Positions 1 to 7,189 of a stretch of 50,243 nucleotides of DNA are shown one piece after another. Both the position numbers and the translations under genes were made by a program. This DNA comes from CAZOKH01 sp964580315 (GTDB taxonomy: Bacteria > Chloroflexota > Anaerolineae > Anaerolineales > Anaerolineaceae). The notes below the pieces were generated by a model. That model was given only the letters and a program-made list of their open reading frames with translations. It was not told where the DNA came from and did no database searches. The stretch covers positions 1-50,243 of the forward strand of contig CAZOKH010000015.1 of the NCBI GenBank assembly GCA_964580315.1. The letters run 5' to 3'. Each line of letters starts with the position of its first letter. Within the stretch, counting starts at the first letter, position 1.

Positions 1-341
1 AATTCGTTGCAGATCTGGTCGGTGCGGGTGTCTTGCCACACAATGGCGTTGTAAACCGGTTTGCCGGTGGCTTTTTCCCACACAACGGTGGTTTCGCGCT
101 GGTTGGTTACACCAACTGCCGCGATATCTTTTGGATCAATGCCGCCTTTTTTCAATGCGCCGGCGATAACTTCTTGCGTGCGCTCCCAAACTTCCATGGG
201 GTTGTGTTCAACCCAACCTGGTTTCGGGTAAATTTGCTCATGTTCTTTTTGATCAACCGATACAACCTGGCCTTTGTGATCAAAAATCATAAAACGGGTA
301 CTGGTCGTGCCTTGATCTACTGCGCCTACATACTTAGCCAT
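1..341 (-). CDS. glpK: Glycerol kinase, N-terminal part (runs off the window edge)
   Basis: About 113 N-terminal residues are present; the rest lies outside the window. The start MAKYVGAVDQGTTSTRFMIF carries the FGGY-kinase phosphate-1 loop (DQGTTSTR), and further on GVTNQRETTVVW and AIVWQDTR are typical of glycerol kinase, which makes sn-glycerol-3-phosphate from glycerol and ATP in the cytoplasm. A strong AGGAGG ribosome site (348-353) precedes the ATG at 341. It follows dhaL by only about 40 bp and is the last visible gene of the glpF-dhaK-dhaL-glpK unit. Its product would feed the glycerol-3-phosphate dehydrogenase genes at 5.5-8.7 kb. The family call is very secure; completeness of the gene cannot be judged. 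Confidence 0.95.
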   Translation of the reverse strand, partial: MAKYVGAVDQGTTSTRFMIFDHKGQVVSVDQKEHEQIYPKPGWVEHNPMEVWERTQEVIAGALKKGGIDPKDIAAVGVTNQRETTVVWEKATGKPVYNAIVWQDTRTDQICNE

Positions 342-381
342 TTTTATCCTCCTAAATTAGGTACATAAAAGGGAAAGTCGA

Positions 382-1017
382 TTACTTCTTTGCAAAGACT
401 TTTGCGACTGTGTCCATGAACATGAAGCTCGAAGTTGCGCCAGGATCTTGGTGTCCGATGCTTCTTTCACCCAGGTAACTTGCGCGTCCTTTTCTCGCCA
501 AGAGAGGAATGGTAGACAGCATACCCTGTTCAGCTGCTTTAGCTGCCAGTGCAGTGCCTTCCTCAATGCTTAAGCCATCAGCGGCAGCCTTTTTGAGTGC
601 ATCGATAGCCGGTGTCCAGGCATCTACCATGGTTTTGTCCCCAACTTCAGCCTTTCCTCGATTTTTGATACCGGCCAGTGATGCTTCCAAGGCATTTGCC
701 CAATCTTCCAGCGACAATTCCATCTTGCCTTTAACGGTGTTGCCTGCATTGATGAAAATGGTGGCGTACAAAGGTCCGCCAGCCCCGCCTACAGTTGAAA
801 GCAGGGTCATGCCAACGTTCTTGAACACGGTGCCAATGTCATTGTCGTCCATGCTTGGAAGCTTGGCCATAACAGCTTGAAAACCACGGTCCATATTGGC
901 TCCATGGTCTGCGTCGCCGATTGCTGAATCTAATTCAGTTAGATAACTTTTTTGCTCTGCAAGGACTTCTGAAAAAGCTTGCAACCAGTTGTTAATGTCT
1001 TCTCGAGTAATGGGCAT
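382..1017 (-). CDS. dhaL: Dihydroxyacetone kinase subunit DhaL (nucleotide-binding)
   Basis: 211 residues, the normal DhaL length. Diagnostic segments are SAIGDADHGANM near residue 30 (the aspartates that bind Mg-nucleotide), GGAGGPLY near 78, GDKTMVDAW near 127 and ASYLGERSIGHQDPGATS near the C-terminus. DhaL transfers phosphate to dihydroxyacetone bound on DhaK. In E. coli the nucleotide stays bound and is recharged by the PTS protein DhaM. No DhaM is seen here, but it could lie beyond glpK. In E. coli ADP-loaded DhaL also acts as co-activator of DhaR, and a DhaR-like regulator is encoded nearby, so the same circuit is plausible. Translation starts at ATG 1017, just after an intra-operon hairpin. 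Confidence 0.95.
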   Translation of the reverse strand: MPITREDINNWLQAFSEVLAEQKSYLTELDSAIGDADHGANMDRGFQAVMAKLPSMDDNDIGTVFKNVGMTLLSTVGGAGGPLYATIFINAGNTVKGKMELSLEDWANALEASLAGIKNRGKAEVGDKTMVDAWTPAIDALKKAAADGLSIEEGTALAAKAAEQGMLSTIPLLARKGRASYLGERSIGHQDPGATSSFMFMDTVAKVFAKK

Positions 1018-1040
1018 AAAAGTACTCCTCTAAGGCTTTA

Positions 1041-1067
1041 CAGGGGCTGGATTAATTCCAGCCCCTG
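1041..1067 (-). other. Intra-operon hairpin between dhaK and dhaL
   Basis: A perfect 10 bp inverted repeat, CAGGGGCTGG (1041-1050) and CCAGCCCCTG (1058-1067), with a 7 nt loop, fills the dhaK-dhaL gap. No T-run follows on the minus strand, so it is more likely an mRNA stabiliser or processing element than a terminator. That role is inferred. Confidence 0.6.
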
Positions 1068-1080
1068 GACGGTGTGAAAA

Positions 1081-2082
1081 TTAGATACCCCAGCGCATAC
1101 CAGGTGTCAAGACAGGGGCGTCCCAAAGCTTAACATATTCATCATTCATCTTGAGCAGTGTGATGGAGATGCCGGCCATTTCCAGGCTGGTGATGTACGA
1201 GCCGATCAGGTTGCGAACAACCTTGAGCCCGTGTTTCTTGCAGATTTCTGCTGCTTTGCGATAAATGACATACTGCTCAATCAGCGGAGTGCCGCCCATA
1301 CCGTTGACGAATACCAGCACATCGTCGCCCGATTTGAATGGCAGGTCTGAAATGACGGGCTCGAGCAACATTTCGGTAATTTCGTCGGCTGATTTGAGTT
1401 TCATGCGTTTGCGGCCAGGTTCGCCGTGAATGCCGATACCGATTTCCATTTCATCTTCAGGAAGATCGAAAGTGGGTTTGCCGGCATGCGGCACTGTGCA
1501 GGAGGTTAATGCCATGCCCATGGTGCGGCCGGCGGCGTTCACTTCGCGGCACAGATCGGCGACTTTCTTCAAGGGCAGCCCTTTTTCAGCGGCAGCGCCG
1601 ACGATTTTTTCGGTCAAAACGGTCAGACCAACACCGCGGCGTCCGGCAGTATAGAGGCTGTCTTCCACGGCAACATCGTCATTGATGACGACGGCTTCGA
1701 CCTCAATGCCTTCCCCCCGGGCCAGGTCTGCAGCCATTTCAAAGTTCATGATATCGCCAGTGTAGTTTTTGACGATGTGCAAGACACCCGCACCGCCGTT
1801 GACGGCTTTGGTGGCTTCCAACATTTGGTCAGGGGTTGGGCTGGTGAAAACCGCGCCCGGGCAGGCTGCATCCAACATGCCTTTGCCCACAAAACCGCCG
1901 TGCATGGGTTCATGACCACTTCCGCCCCCAGAGATCACACCCACTTTCCCCTTGACCGGTGCATCAGCCCGCACGATGTAGTTGGGGTCGAAGTAGACCT
2001 TCACCAGGTCTGCGTGCGCCAGTGCAATCCCCTCTAGTTCTTCCTTTACTACATCAGCAGGATTGTTGATTAATTTTTTCAT
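1081..2082 (-). CDS. dhaK: Dihydroxyacetone kinase subunit DhaK
   Basis: 333 residues, as expected for stand-alone DhaK. The N-terminus has the SGGGSGHEPMHGGFVGKG substrate loop near residue 52, followed by VKNYTGDIMNFEMA and VINDDVAV. The segment GIGIHGEPGRKR near residue 216 contains the histidine that in E. coli DhaK binds dihydroxyacetone covalently as a hemiaminal. It works with DhaL to make dihydroxyacetone phosphate for glycolysis. It lies between glpF and dhaL in the same orientation with short gaps, so it is co-transcribed with them. In E. coli unphosphorylated-state DhaK acts as co-repressor of DhaR. No glycerol dehydrogenase (gldA) is visible, so the source of dihydroxyacetone is not shown here. 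Confidence 0.96.
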   Translation of the reverse strand: MKKLINNPADVVKEELEGIALAHADLVKVYFDPNYIVRADAPVKGKVGVISGGGSGHEPMHGGFVGKGMLDAACPGAVFTSPTPDQMLEATKAVNGGAGVLHIVKNYTGDIMNFEMAADLARGEGIEVEAVVINDDVAVEDSLYTAGRRGVGLTVLTEKIVGAAAEKGLPLKKVADLCREVNAAGRTMGMALTSCTVPHAGKPTFDLPEDEMEIGIGIHGEPGRKRMKLKSADEITEMLLEPVISDLPFKSGDDVLVFVNGMGGTPLIEQYVIYRKAAEICKKHGLKVVRNLIGSYITSLEMAGISITLLKMNDEYVKLWDAPVLTPGMRWGI

Positions 2083-2125
2083 GTGAAACCCTCACTTTTT
2101 TCAGGTTGTGCAACAATCAGAGCAA

Positions 2126-2920
2126 TTAGTCTTTCTTGGGCAGATTGGGCGAAATGAACCAATCGTAGGTGTAGACGCCCACTAAACCACCGATGAGCGG
2201 TGCAATTACGGGAGCAATCAGCCAGTACATGCCGGCATCAAACAGACCCTGAGTTCCGACCAAAGCGCCAAAGATGCGGGGGCCGAGGTCACGGGCAGGA
2301 TTGATGGAGTATCCGCTGGGGCCGCCCAGGGAGAGGCCGACTGCCAACACGGTGCCGCCAACCAGGAATGGTCCAAGGTTGTGCATGAGGCCCATGTTGC
2401 GGCTGTCGCCGGAGGCCAGGATGCCCCACAACAGCACTGCGGTACCCACGATTTCAGCGATTACAGCGGTAACCAGGCTGTAAGGGCCAGTGGCGCCAGA
2501 GCTTGCGCCGCCCCAGAAGGTTGAGCCAAAGACTGAACCAGGACCGGTGCACCAAACGTTCGGCATGCCAGAGGCAACCAGACCGTCGCGGTAGACCAGG
2601 TAAACCAACAGCGCGCCAAGCATTGCGCCAATCAACTGGGCGATAATGAAGGGGAAAACTTTTGCCCAGGAGAAGCCGCGTTTTGCCGCCAACGCAACGG
2701 TGACTGCCGGGTTCAAGTGTGCGCCAGAAACGCCACCTGAAACATATACTGCAACGATAACTGCGAATGCCCAGCCGATGGTTATGGTGTTCCAGTTATA
2801 GGCTGTGCCGGCCAGACGTGGGGCAAGACCAACATTTGCGACCACGCCGTCGCCCAACAAAATCAGGACCATTGTGCCGAATACTTCACCAATGAAATCG
2901 GATTTCAAGCCTTTATTCAT
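2126..2920 (-). CDS. glpF: Glycerol uptake facilitator (aquaglyceroporin)
   Basis: 264 residues with about six membrane segments and two half-helix signatures, GAHLNPAVTVAL near residue 67 and SINPARDLGPR near 205. The aspartate directly after the second NPAR is the hallmark separating glycerol facilitators from strict water channels. It should admit glycerol (and possibly dihydroxyacetone) across the cytoplasmic membrane by facilitated diffusion. It is the first gene of the glpF-dhaK-dhaL-glpK unit, with the ribosome site AAGGAG upstream of ATG 2920. The promoter and a leader of about 450 nt lie in 2921-3494. Confidence 0.95.
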   Translation of the reverse strand: MNKGLKSDFIGEVFGTMVLILLGDGVVANVGLAPRLAGTAYNWNTITIGWAFAVIVAVYVSGGVSGAHLNPAVTVALAAKRGFSWAKVFPFIIAQLIGAMLGALLVYLVYRDGLVASGMPNVWCTGPGSVFGSTFWGGASSGATGPYSLVTAVIAEIVGTAVLLWGILASGDSRNMGLMHNLGPFLVGGTVLAVGLSLGGPSGYSINPARDLGPRIFGALVGTQGLFDAGMYWLIAPVIAPLIGGLVGVYTYDWFISPNLPKKD

Positions 2921-3368
2921 TTCCTGTTTCTCCTTGTATAGAATTCGAATGACGTATAACTTTATAGCGAAAGGGTTCTTGTTCGAAAAATGATGTGTTA
3001 TTTATCTTTTGTTTTGACCAATCACCTCCTTGCCTGGTACTGCCTTCTCTGGCTTAAAAATTAACAGGCAACCCTCAACCCTCCTGACATTGGTCGGCCT
3101 TTTTGCTTTGAGCGTCACCTATGGTACCCCTCCTCCGATGAACGAATATTTTTAACGCAGACGAAACGAATTGACAGTTAATAAAACGACGCGTGAAATG
3201 AACAAGCGTAAATCTAATGGCTATTCAATTAACCACTATTGGGACACTAAACCACTTGTATTAATGCAAGAACTTTGTTTCGCTTAATACACTGCTAATG
3301 GTTTGCGATGTTTGCTTTGAAGTTTACTGGTAATAATTGCTAAAAAAGCGATAATTCGTATTGTATCT
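2921..3368 (-). promoter_or_regulatory. Long structured leader (5' UTR) of the glpF operon, class unknown
   Basis: If transcription starts near 3368 the leader is about 448 nt. Read on the minus strand it contains three purine-rich Shine-Dalgarno-like stretches (GGAGGAGGGG near 3127-3136, AGGAGGG near 3079-3085, and a near-perfect AAGGAGGTGAT near 3022-3032). It also has a stem TTGCCTG/CAGGCAA enclosing a smaller GCC/GGC hairpin. The last SD-like site is followed by a TTG codon opening a seven-codon frame. I could not match it to a riboswitch class I know. Function is open: a leader-peptide or RNA regulator, or simply a long UTR. Confidence 0.4.
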
Positions 3369-3374
3369 TGTCTT

Positions 3375-3402
3375 ATTATAGCTTTTCTTTGAGCAAATGC
3401 AA
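3375..3402 (-). promoter_or_regulatory. Candidate sigma-70-like promoter of glpF-dhaK-dhaL-glpK
   Basis: On the minus strand TTGCAT (3397-3402) and a perfect TATAAT (3375-3380) are 16 bp apart. The poor -35 box is what an activator-dependent promoter would show, and two dyads sit directly upstream. The predicted start is about 3368. No sigma-54 -24/-12 element is evident. Confidence 0.5.
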
Positions 3403-3417
3403 CTACTATTTTTTTAT

Positions 3418-3464
3418 GTTGTAATTGGCAACGTGACACTCTGTAAATGTTGTATTATGCAACA
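3418..3464. promoter_or_regulatory. Pair of GTTG-N7-CAAC dyads, candidate DhaR binding sites
   Basis: Two dyads share the pattern: GTTG-TAATTGG-CAAC (3418-3432) and TGTTG-TATTATG-CAACA (3448-3464). Their centres are 31 bp apart, three helical turns, and would lie at about -57 and -88 relative to the predicted start. This is the geometry of a sigma-70 activator. Assignment to the adjacent DhaR-like gene is inference. Confidence 0.5.
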
Positions 3465-3494
3465 CAAGAAATCGGCGCAATAAATTTTTTTCAC

Positions 3495-5447
3495 CTAATG
3501 AAACTCTCTGATGGAAATGTTGTAGGCTTGCATTTTTCGCCATAATGTGGAACGGTTGATTCCCAGCGCGTCTGCCATTTGCGTCTGGTTCCCTTTGTAT
3601 GCCCTGGCTGCTCGCAAGATTAGTTCATGTTCCATATTTTCCAGGGTTTGCACAGCCTCGGGGTTCAGGGAAAAATAGGTTTCGGAAAACATCATAAATT
3701 TTTTCAGGTGAATGGGCGTAAGCACCCGCGAATTTCCCGCGTAAATCACGGCTTTTTCCAGGGTCATTTCCATCTGGTCATCATTTCCCGGCCACGAACA
3801 GGCTTGCAGCAATTCGATGGCGCCGTCAGCCAGCGTGATGGAGTGGTCAGTGATTTTTTCCAGGCGGGCGAGGGTGTGATTCACCAGGTAGGCGATATCT
3901 TCTTTCCTTTCCCGCAGGGGTGGAAGGGATATTCCGAAAACATTCAAGCGGTAGTATAGATCGGAACGAAAATTGCCATTGGCGATGAGTTGTTCTATGT
4001 TTACCGACGAAGATGCAATCACGCGCACATCTGCCTCGCGCAGCTTTCGCGCGCCGCAGCACTCGATGGGAATTGCTCCCAGTTCCAGGGCGTCTAACAG
4101 GGCAGATTGCGCCGAACGGGATAATCCCTCGATATTTTGCAGATAGAGCGTGCCGCCGTTGGCCAGTTCAAACTTGCCGGGCTGATGTGTTTTTACGCTG
4201 GTTTTTTTATCAACCCTTTCAATACCAAATAGCTCGTCCTGAACCGAACTTTTGGGATAGGCGGAACATTGAAAAACGACGAAGGGTCCTTCTTTGCGCC
4301 TGGACTCGTTGTGGATGGTGGCTGCGATCAGGTCTTTGTGTGTTCCGGCATCGCCGCGGATAAATACCGGCCCAATGGCGTCGGCGCATAACTTGATTTG
4401 ACGTTTGACTTCTTTAATTTTGGCAGATTCACCAATGATGTCATTGAGGGTGGCATTGGAATGGATATCTACCTGGTTGAGCAGGATTTTCCGGACGGTA
4501 TTTTCTGTATAGATGGTTAAGATGACCCAGTTCAAGTCTTCGTTATTTAAAACATACTGCAGGCTGATGACGCAATTGATGACCTTTTCGCCCACCCGGA
4601 ACAGGGCATCAACCCGTTTCAGGGTGGTGCGGTCTTGAATGGCTTTGAGAATGAAGGGTGGAAAGTTGATATGATCTTGAAAAGCCTCGCCCACCACGTT
4701 TTTAGCGGAGAGGTCCAGCACTTCTTCGGCGGTGTGGTTCACGTGCATCAAAATGCCGTTTGCGTCCCACACCAGCACGGCTTCGTCAATGATTTCCAGC
4801 ATTTGTTTCAGCCGGGTCATTTGAATTTGTTGTTCTTTGAGCAGGCGCACCGATTGGTGCTGGGTTTCGATGACTTTAGCCCCTGTTACCATCAACGACA
4901 GGTCGTTCATGTTGGGCTGGTCGTGTAAGTGGATAATGCCTAAGACGCCAAGAACATTGCCAATCACGTCAAAAACCGGGGCTGAACTTTCATCCAGGAT
5001 ATGCAGGTCTTCCAGGTAGTGTTCGGGACCCCACACGCTGGATGGGATGTGATTTTGCAGCGCCAGCGAGACTGAATTGGTGCCAATGGTGTTTTCGGTG
5101 AACTGCCCGCCTTTGATGATGCCGAAATGCGAAATTTTTTGCATAATGTCATCATGGCCGAAAATTTCCATGATATAGCCGGCGCGATTGGCAAAAAAGA
5201 TGGCGGTGTTATTGTGTTCGATAAATTCAAAAATGTCTTCAATGACCGGTTTGGCAATGGTCAGCAGATCGTACTCAGATACCTGGGCGGATAGAAAATG
5301 ATATTCACTGAGGGGCTTCAAATGGGCGCGTTGATGCGGGTTTAACAATCCACTGCAGCGCTGCCACGATTCGATAATCGGCTGCCGCAATTCAGGATCA
5401 GTCCGTTTGGACTCGATAAACGTTTTCCAGGCATCAAGCGTGTACAT
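3495..5447 (-). CDS. dhaR: DhaR-type transcriptional activator (GAF-PAS-AAA-like-Fis HTH)
   Basis: 650 residues: N-terminal DhaR/AcoR-type GAF region (about 60-195), PAS-like domain (about 215-315), AAA+-like domain (about 333-560) and a Fis-type helix-turn-helix (about 615-648, ending NRSTLWRKMQAY). The AAA+ core is degenerate. Walker A reads GDAGTHK (365-371), the stretch after LFG (406-408) has no GAFTGA loop, and the Walker B position reads TLYLQNIEGL without the acidic DE pair. GAFTGA is the sigma-54 contact, so this protein should not drive sigma-54 open complexes. As I recall, E. coli DhaR has the same lesions and works at a sigma-70 promoter. Its position between the two glycerol units, next to dhaKL, supports the name. 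Confidence 0.85.
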   Translation of the reverse strand: MYTLDAWKTFIESKRTDPELRQPIIESWQRCSGLLNPHQRAHLKPLSEYHFLSAQVSEYDLLTIAKPVIEDIFEFIEHNNTAIFFANRAGYIMEIFGHDDIMQKISHFGIIKGGQFTENTIGTNSVSLALQNHIPSSVWGPEHYLEDLHILDESSAPVFDVIGNVLGVLGIIHLHDQPNMNDLSLMVTGAKVIETQHQSVRLLKEQQIQMTRLKQMLEIIDEAVLVWDANGILMHVNHTAEEVLDLSAKNVVGEAFQDHINFPPFILKAIQDRTTLKRVDALFRVGEKVINCVISLQYVLNNEDLNWVILTIYTENTVRKILLNQVDIHSNATLNDIIGESAKIKEVKRQIKLCADAIGPVFIRGDAGTHKDLIAATIHNESRRKEGPFVVFQCSAYPKSSVQDELFGIERVDKKTSVKTHQPGKFELANGGTLYLQNIEGLSRSAQSALLDALELGAIPIECCGARKLREADVRVIASSSVNIEQLIANGNFRSDLYYRLNVFGISLPPLRERKEDIAYLVNHTLARLEKITDHSITLADGAIELLQACSWPGNDDQMEMTLEKAVIYAGNSRVLTPIHLKKFMMFSETYFSLNPEAVQTLENMEHELILRAARAYKGNQTQMADALGINRSTLWRKMQAYNISIREFH

Positions 5448-5475
5448 TTTTTCCGGTCTTCTGGAAGGTGGAGAA

Positions 5476-5511
5476 GGCTCTGGTGATCAGGTGCAACTGA
5501 CCACCAGAGCC
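5476..5511 (-). other. Strong hairpin between the DUF1667 gene and dhaR
   Basis: GGCTCTGGTG (5476-5485) pairs with CACCAGAGCC (5502-5511); an inner TCAG/CTGA stem continues after one mismatch, closing a 6 nt loop. No T-run follows on the minus strand. It may reduce read-through or stabilise the upstream mRNA end, separating expression of the regulator from the enzymes. Confidence 0.55.
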
Positions 5512-5525
5512 AGGCAGTGCGTGGG

Positions 5526-5894
5526 TTATATTTTGGGCATATTGCGGCTGGCAACCACGGTGATTCCTTCTCCGAGGGCGTTTTCCAGGATAATTTGACC
5601 GATTTCAACTGGAGCCTGCACCTCAACTTTGCGCAGTTCGACCAGCAGTTCGTGGATGCGCGGTTTGGGGAAGGGGGATTTTGTGTAAACGGGAACCAGC
5701 GGGTGAAAGCCATTTTTAACCCGCACGGTAGATGCCACCATGCGGCGCGGATCGGTTAATTCTCTTTTGACGTAATCTTCACCACGTTTGCAGCCTGCAC
5801 CGCTGATGTTGGTGATGGTGCTTCCATCGTGTGTAACGTCCACCGAGCAGCCGCGCGGGCAACTAATGCAGATCATTTTTGTGATCTCTTCCAT
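5526..5894 (-). CDS. DUF1667 protein, third component of the glycerol-3-phosphate dehydrogenase cluster
   Basis: 122 residues. It begins MEEITKMICISCPRGCSV, and the CxxCPRGC arrangement plus a later cysteine (GAGCKRGEDY) suggest an iron-sulfur or metal site. The middle VASTVRVKNGFHPLVPVYT and the C-terminal GITVVASRNM match my recollection of the DUF1667 family, which in many anaerobes is encoded next to GlpA- and GlpB-like flavoproteins. It may be the small electron-transfer subunit replacing GlpC, but that is inference. A good AGGAG precedes ATG 5894. It follows the FAD oxidoreductase by 13 bp and is clearly co-transcribed with it. Confidence 0.8.
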   Translation of the reverse strand: MEEITKMICISCPRGCSVDVTHDGSTITNISGAGCKRGEDYVKRELTDPRRMVASTVRVKNGFHPLVPVYTKSPFPKPRIHELLVELRKVEVQAPVEIGQIILENALGEGITVVASRNMPKI

Positions 5895-5907
5895 TATTAT
5901 TTTCTCC

Positions 5908-7188
5908 TTACTTTCGCGTGTGGATGTTAACCGTCAGCGATTGCGCTTTCTCAATATCCGCAAAGTGCTTGGGTTTGAGTTCTACGGTGACCATTTCGCC
6001 GGGGCGCACATATTGCTCGGCTTTGCGCGTGATCAGGTTGCTGCCGTCGTGCACCTCTACCCACACGGGTTCTTCAATGGGATTTTTTACCCGCATTTGC
6101 AGGCGAATTTCATCCTGCGCGAAGTGGCTTTTCACCAGGCGGTGAGGAACCACATAACGCACATTATCACCGGCGAGCATGGGGATGGAACGGATTTCTT
6201 TTTCGCGTTCTGAAATTGCGAATCGGGCAGCACTGGCGCCGGCTGAGAAACCTGCTTCGGTAACCCAGTCCACCAGGTCATACACGTGAACCACGTTGCC
6301 GGCGGCAAAAATGCCCGGTACATTGGTCTGGAAGCTGTCATCAACAAAGGGGCCGCCGGTAACCGGATCGATCTTCACGCCGGCCATCTTCGACAATTCA
6401 TTTTCCGGAATCAAGCCCACTGAGAGCAGCAGTGTGTCGCAGGGGATGATTTCTTCGGTGCCGGGAATTGGATTCCATTTATCATCCACCTGGGCGGCTT
6501 CAACAGCTTCAACCCGTTTGTTGCCGATGATGCGTTTGACGGTGTGTCTTAATTGCAGTGGAATGTCATTATCCAGCAGGCACTGCACATAGTTGCGGCT
6601 CAACCCGGTTAAATAGGGCATAACTTCCAGCACGCGTTCCACTTTGGCGCCTTCATAGGTCAGGCGGCGCGCCATGATCATGCCGATGTCTCCCGAACCC
6701 AGGATGACAAAACGAGATCCGGGCATGTAGCCTTCAACATTGGTCCAACGCTGGGCTGTGCCGGCAGTGAAAACGCCCGCCGGGCGGGTGCCCGGGATGC
6801 GGATTTGCGCCCTGGTTTTCTCACGACATCCCATGGCAAGCACAATGGCGCGGGCTTCAATTTCATTGAACCCGTGCCATTTGCTGGAGGCAATAATTTT
6901 TCGCTGTGATGTGACATCCAGCACCATGGTATCCAGGATGGTTTCTACTCCCAGCGATAATGCTTCTGTTAAAAATCGCTGTGCATAACTTGGGCCCGGC
7001 AGGTCTTCTTTGAAGATTTCGACGCCAAACCCGTTGTGGATGCACTGCAGCAAAATGCCGCCCAGTTCTGAGTCGCGTTCGATAATCAAAACATCTTCAG
7101 CGCCTTGTTTTTTGGCTGCAACGGCTGCCGCCAATCCTCCCGGTCCACTGCCAATTACTACGACATCATAAATCTTTTTGAGCGCCAT
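5908..7188 (-). CDS. FAD/NAD(P)-binding oxidoreductase, GlpB-position subunit
   Basis: 426 residues with two dinucleotide-binding folds: GSGPGGLAAAVAAKK near residue 13 (FAD) and VILGSGDIGMIMARRL near 160 (NAD(P)). The FAD motif TFAAGNVVHVYDLVDW-like segment (here IFAAGNVVHVYD) lies near 293. The GGILLQCIHNGFG stretch near residue 42 is characteristic of the subgroup that accompanies GlpA-like proteins and DUF1667. The roughly 100-residue C-terminal tail is beta-rich and unassigned. It probably passes electrons from glycerol-3-phosphate oxidation to NAD(P) or another carrier. Only one base separates it from the GlpA-like gene, so the two are translationally tight. Confidence 0.85.
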   Translation of the reverse strand: MALKKIYDVVVIGSGPGGLAAAVAAKKQGAEDVLIIERDSELGGILLQCIHNGFGVEIFKEDLPGPSYAQRFLTEALSLGVETILDTMVLDVTSQRKIIASSKWHGFNEIEARAIVLAMGCREKTRAQIRIPGTRPAGVFTAGTAQRWTNVEGYMPGSRFVILGSGDIGMIMARRLTYEGAKVERVLEVMPYLTGLSRNYVQCLLDNDIPLQLRHTVKRIIGNKRVEAVEAAQVDDKWNPIPGTEEIIPCDTLLLSVGLIPENELSKMAGVKIDPVTGGPFVDDSFQTNVPGIFAAGNVVHVYDLVDWVTEAGFSAGASAARFAISEREKEIRSIPMLAGDNVRYVVPHRLVKSHFAQDEIRLQMRVKNPIEEPVWVEVHDGSNLITRKAEQYVRPGEMVTVELKPKHFADIEKAQSLTVNIHTRK

Positions 7189-7189
7189 A

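Noticed and set aside
3001..3140. Known riboswitch (glycine, glutamine, c-di-GMP, c-di-AMP) in the glpF leader
   Set aside because: Individual words resemble parts of these classes, but no complete consensus core could be matched by eye.
3375..3494. Sigma-54 promoter for the glycerol operon
   Set aside because: No GG-N10-GC type -24/-12 element is evident, and the regulator lacks GAFTGA.
5788..6213. Plus-strand open frames across the glp enzyme genes
   Set aside because: They are antisense shadows of well-supported minus-strand genes with clear motifs.
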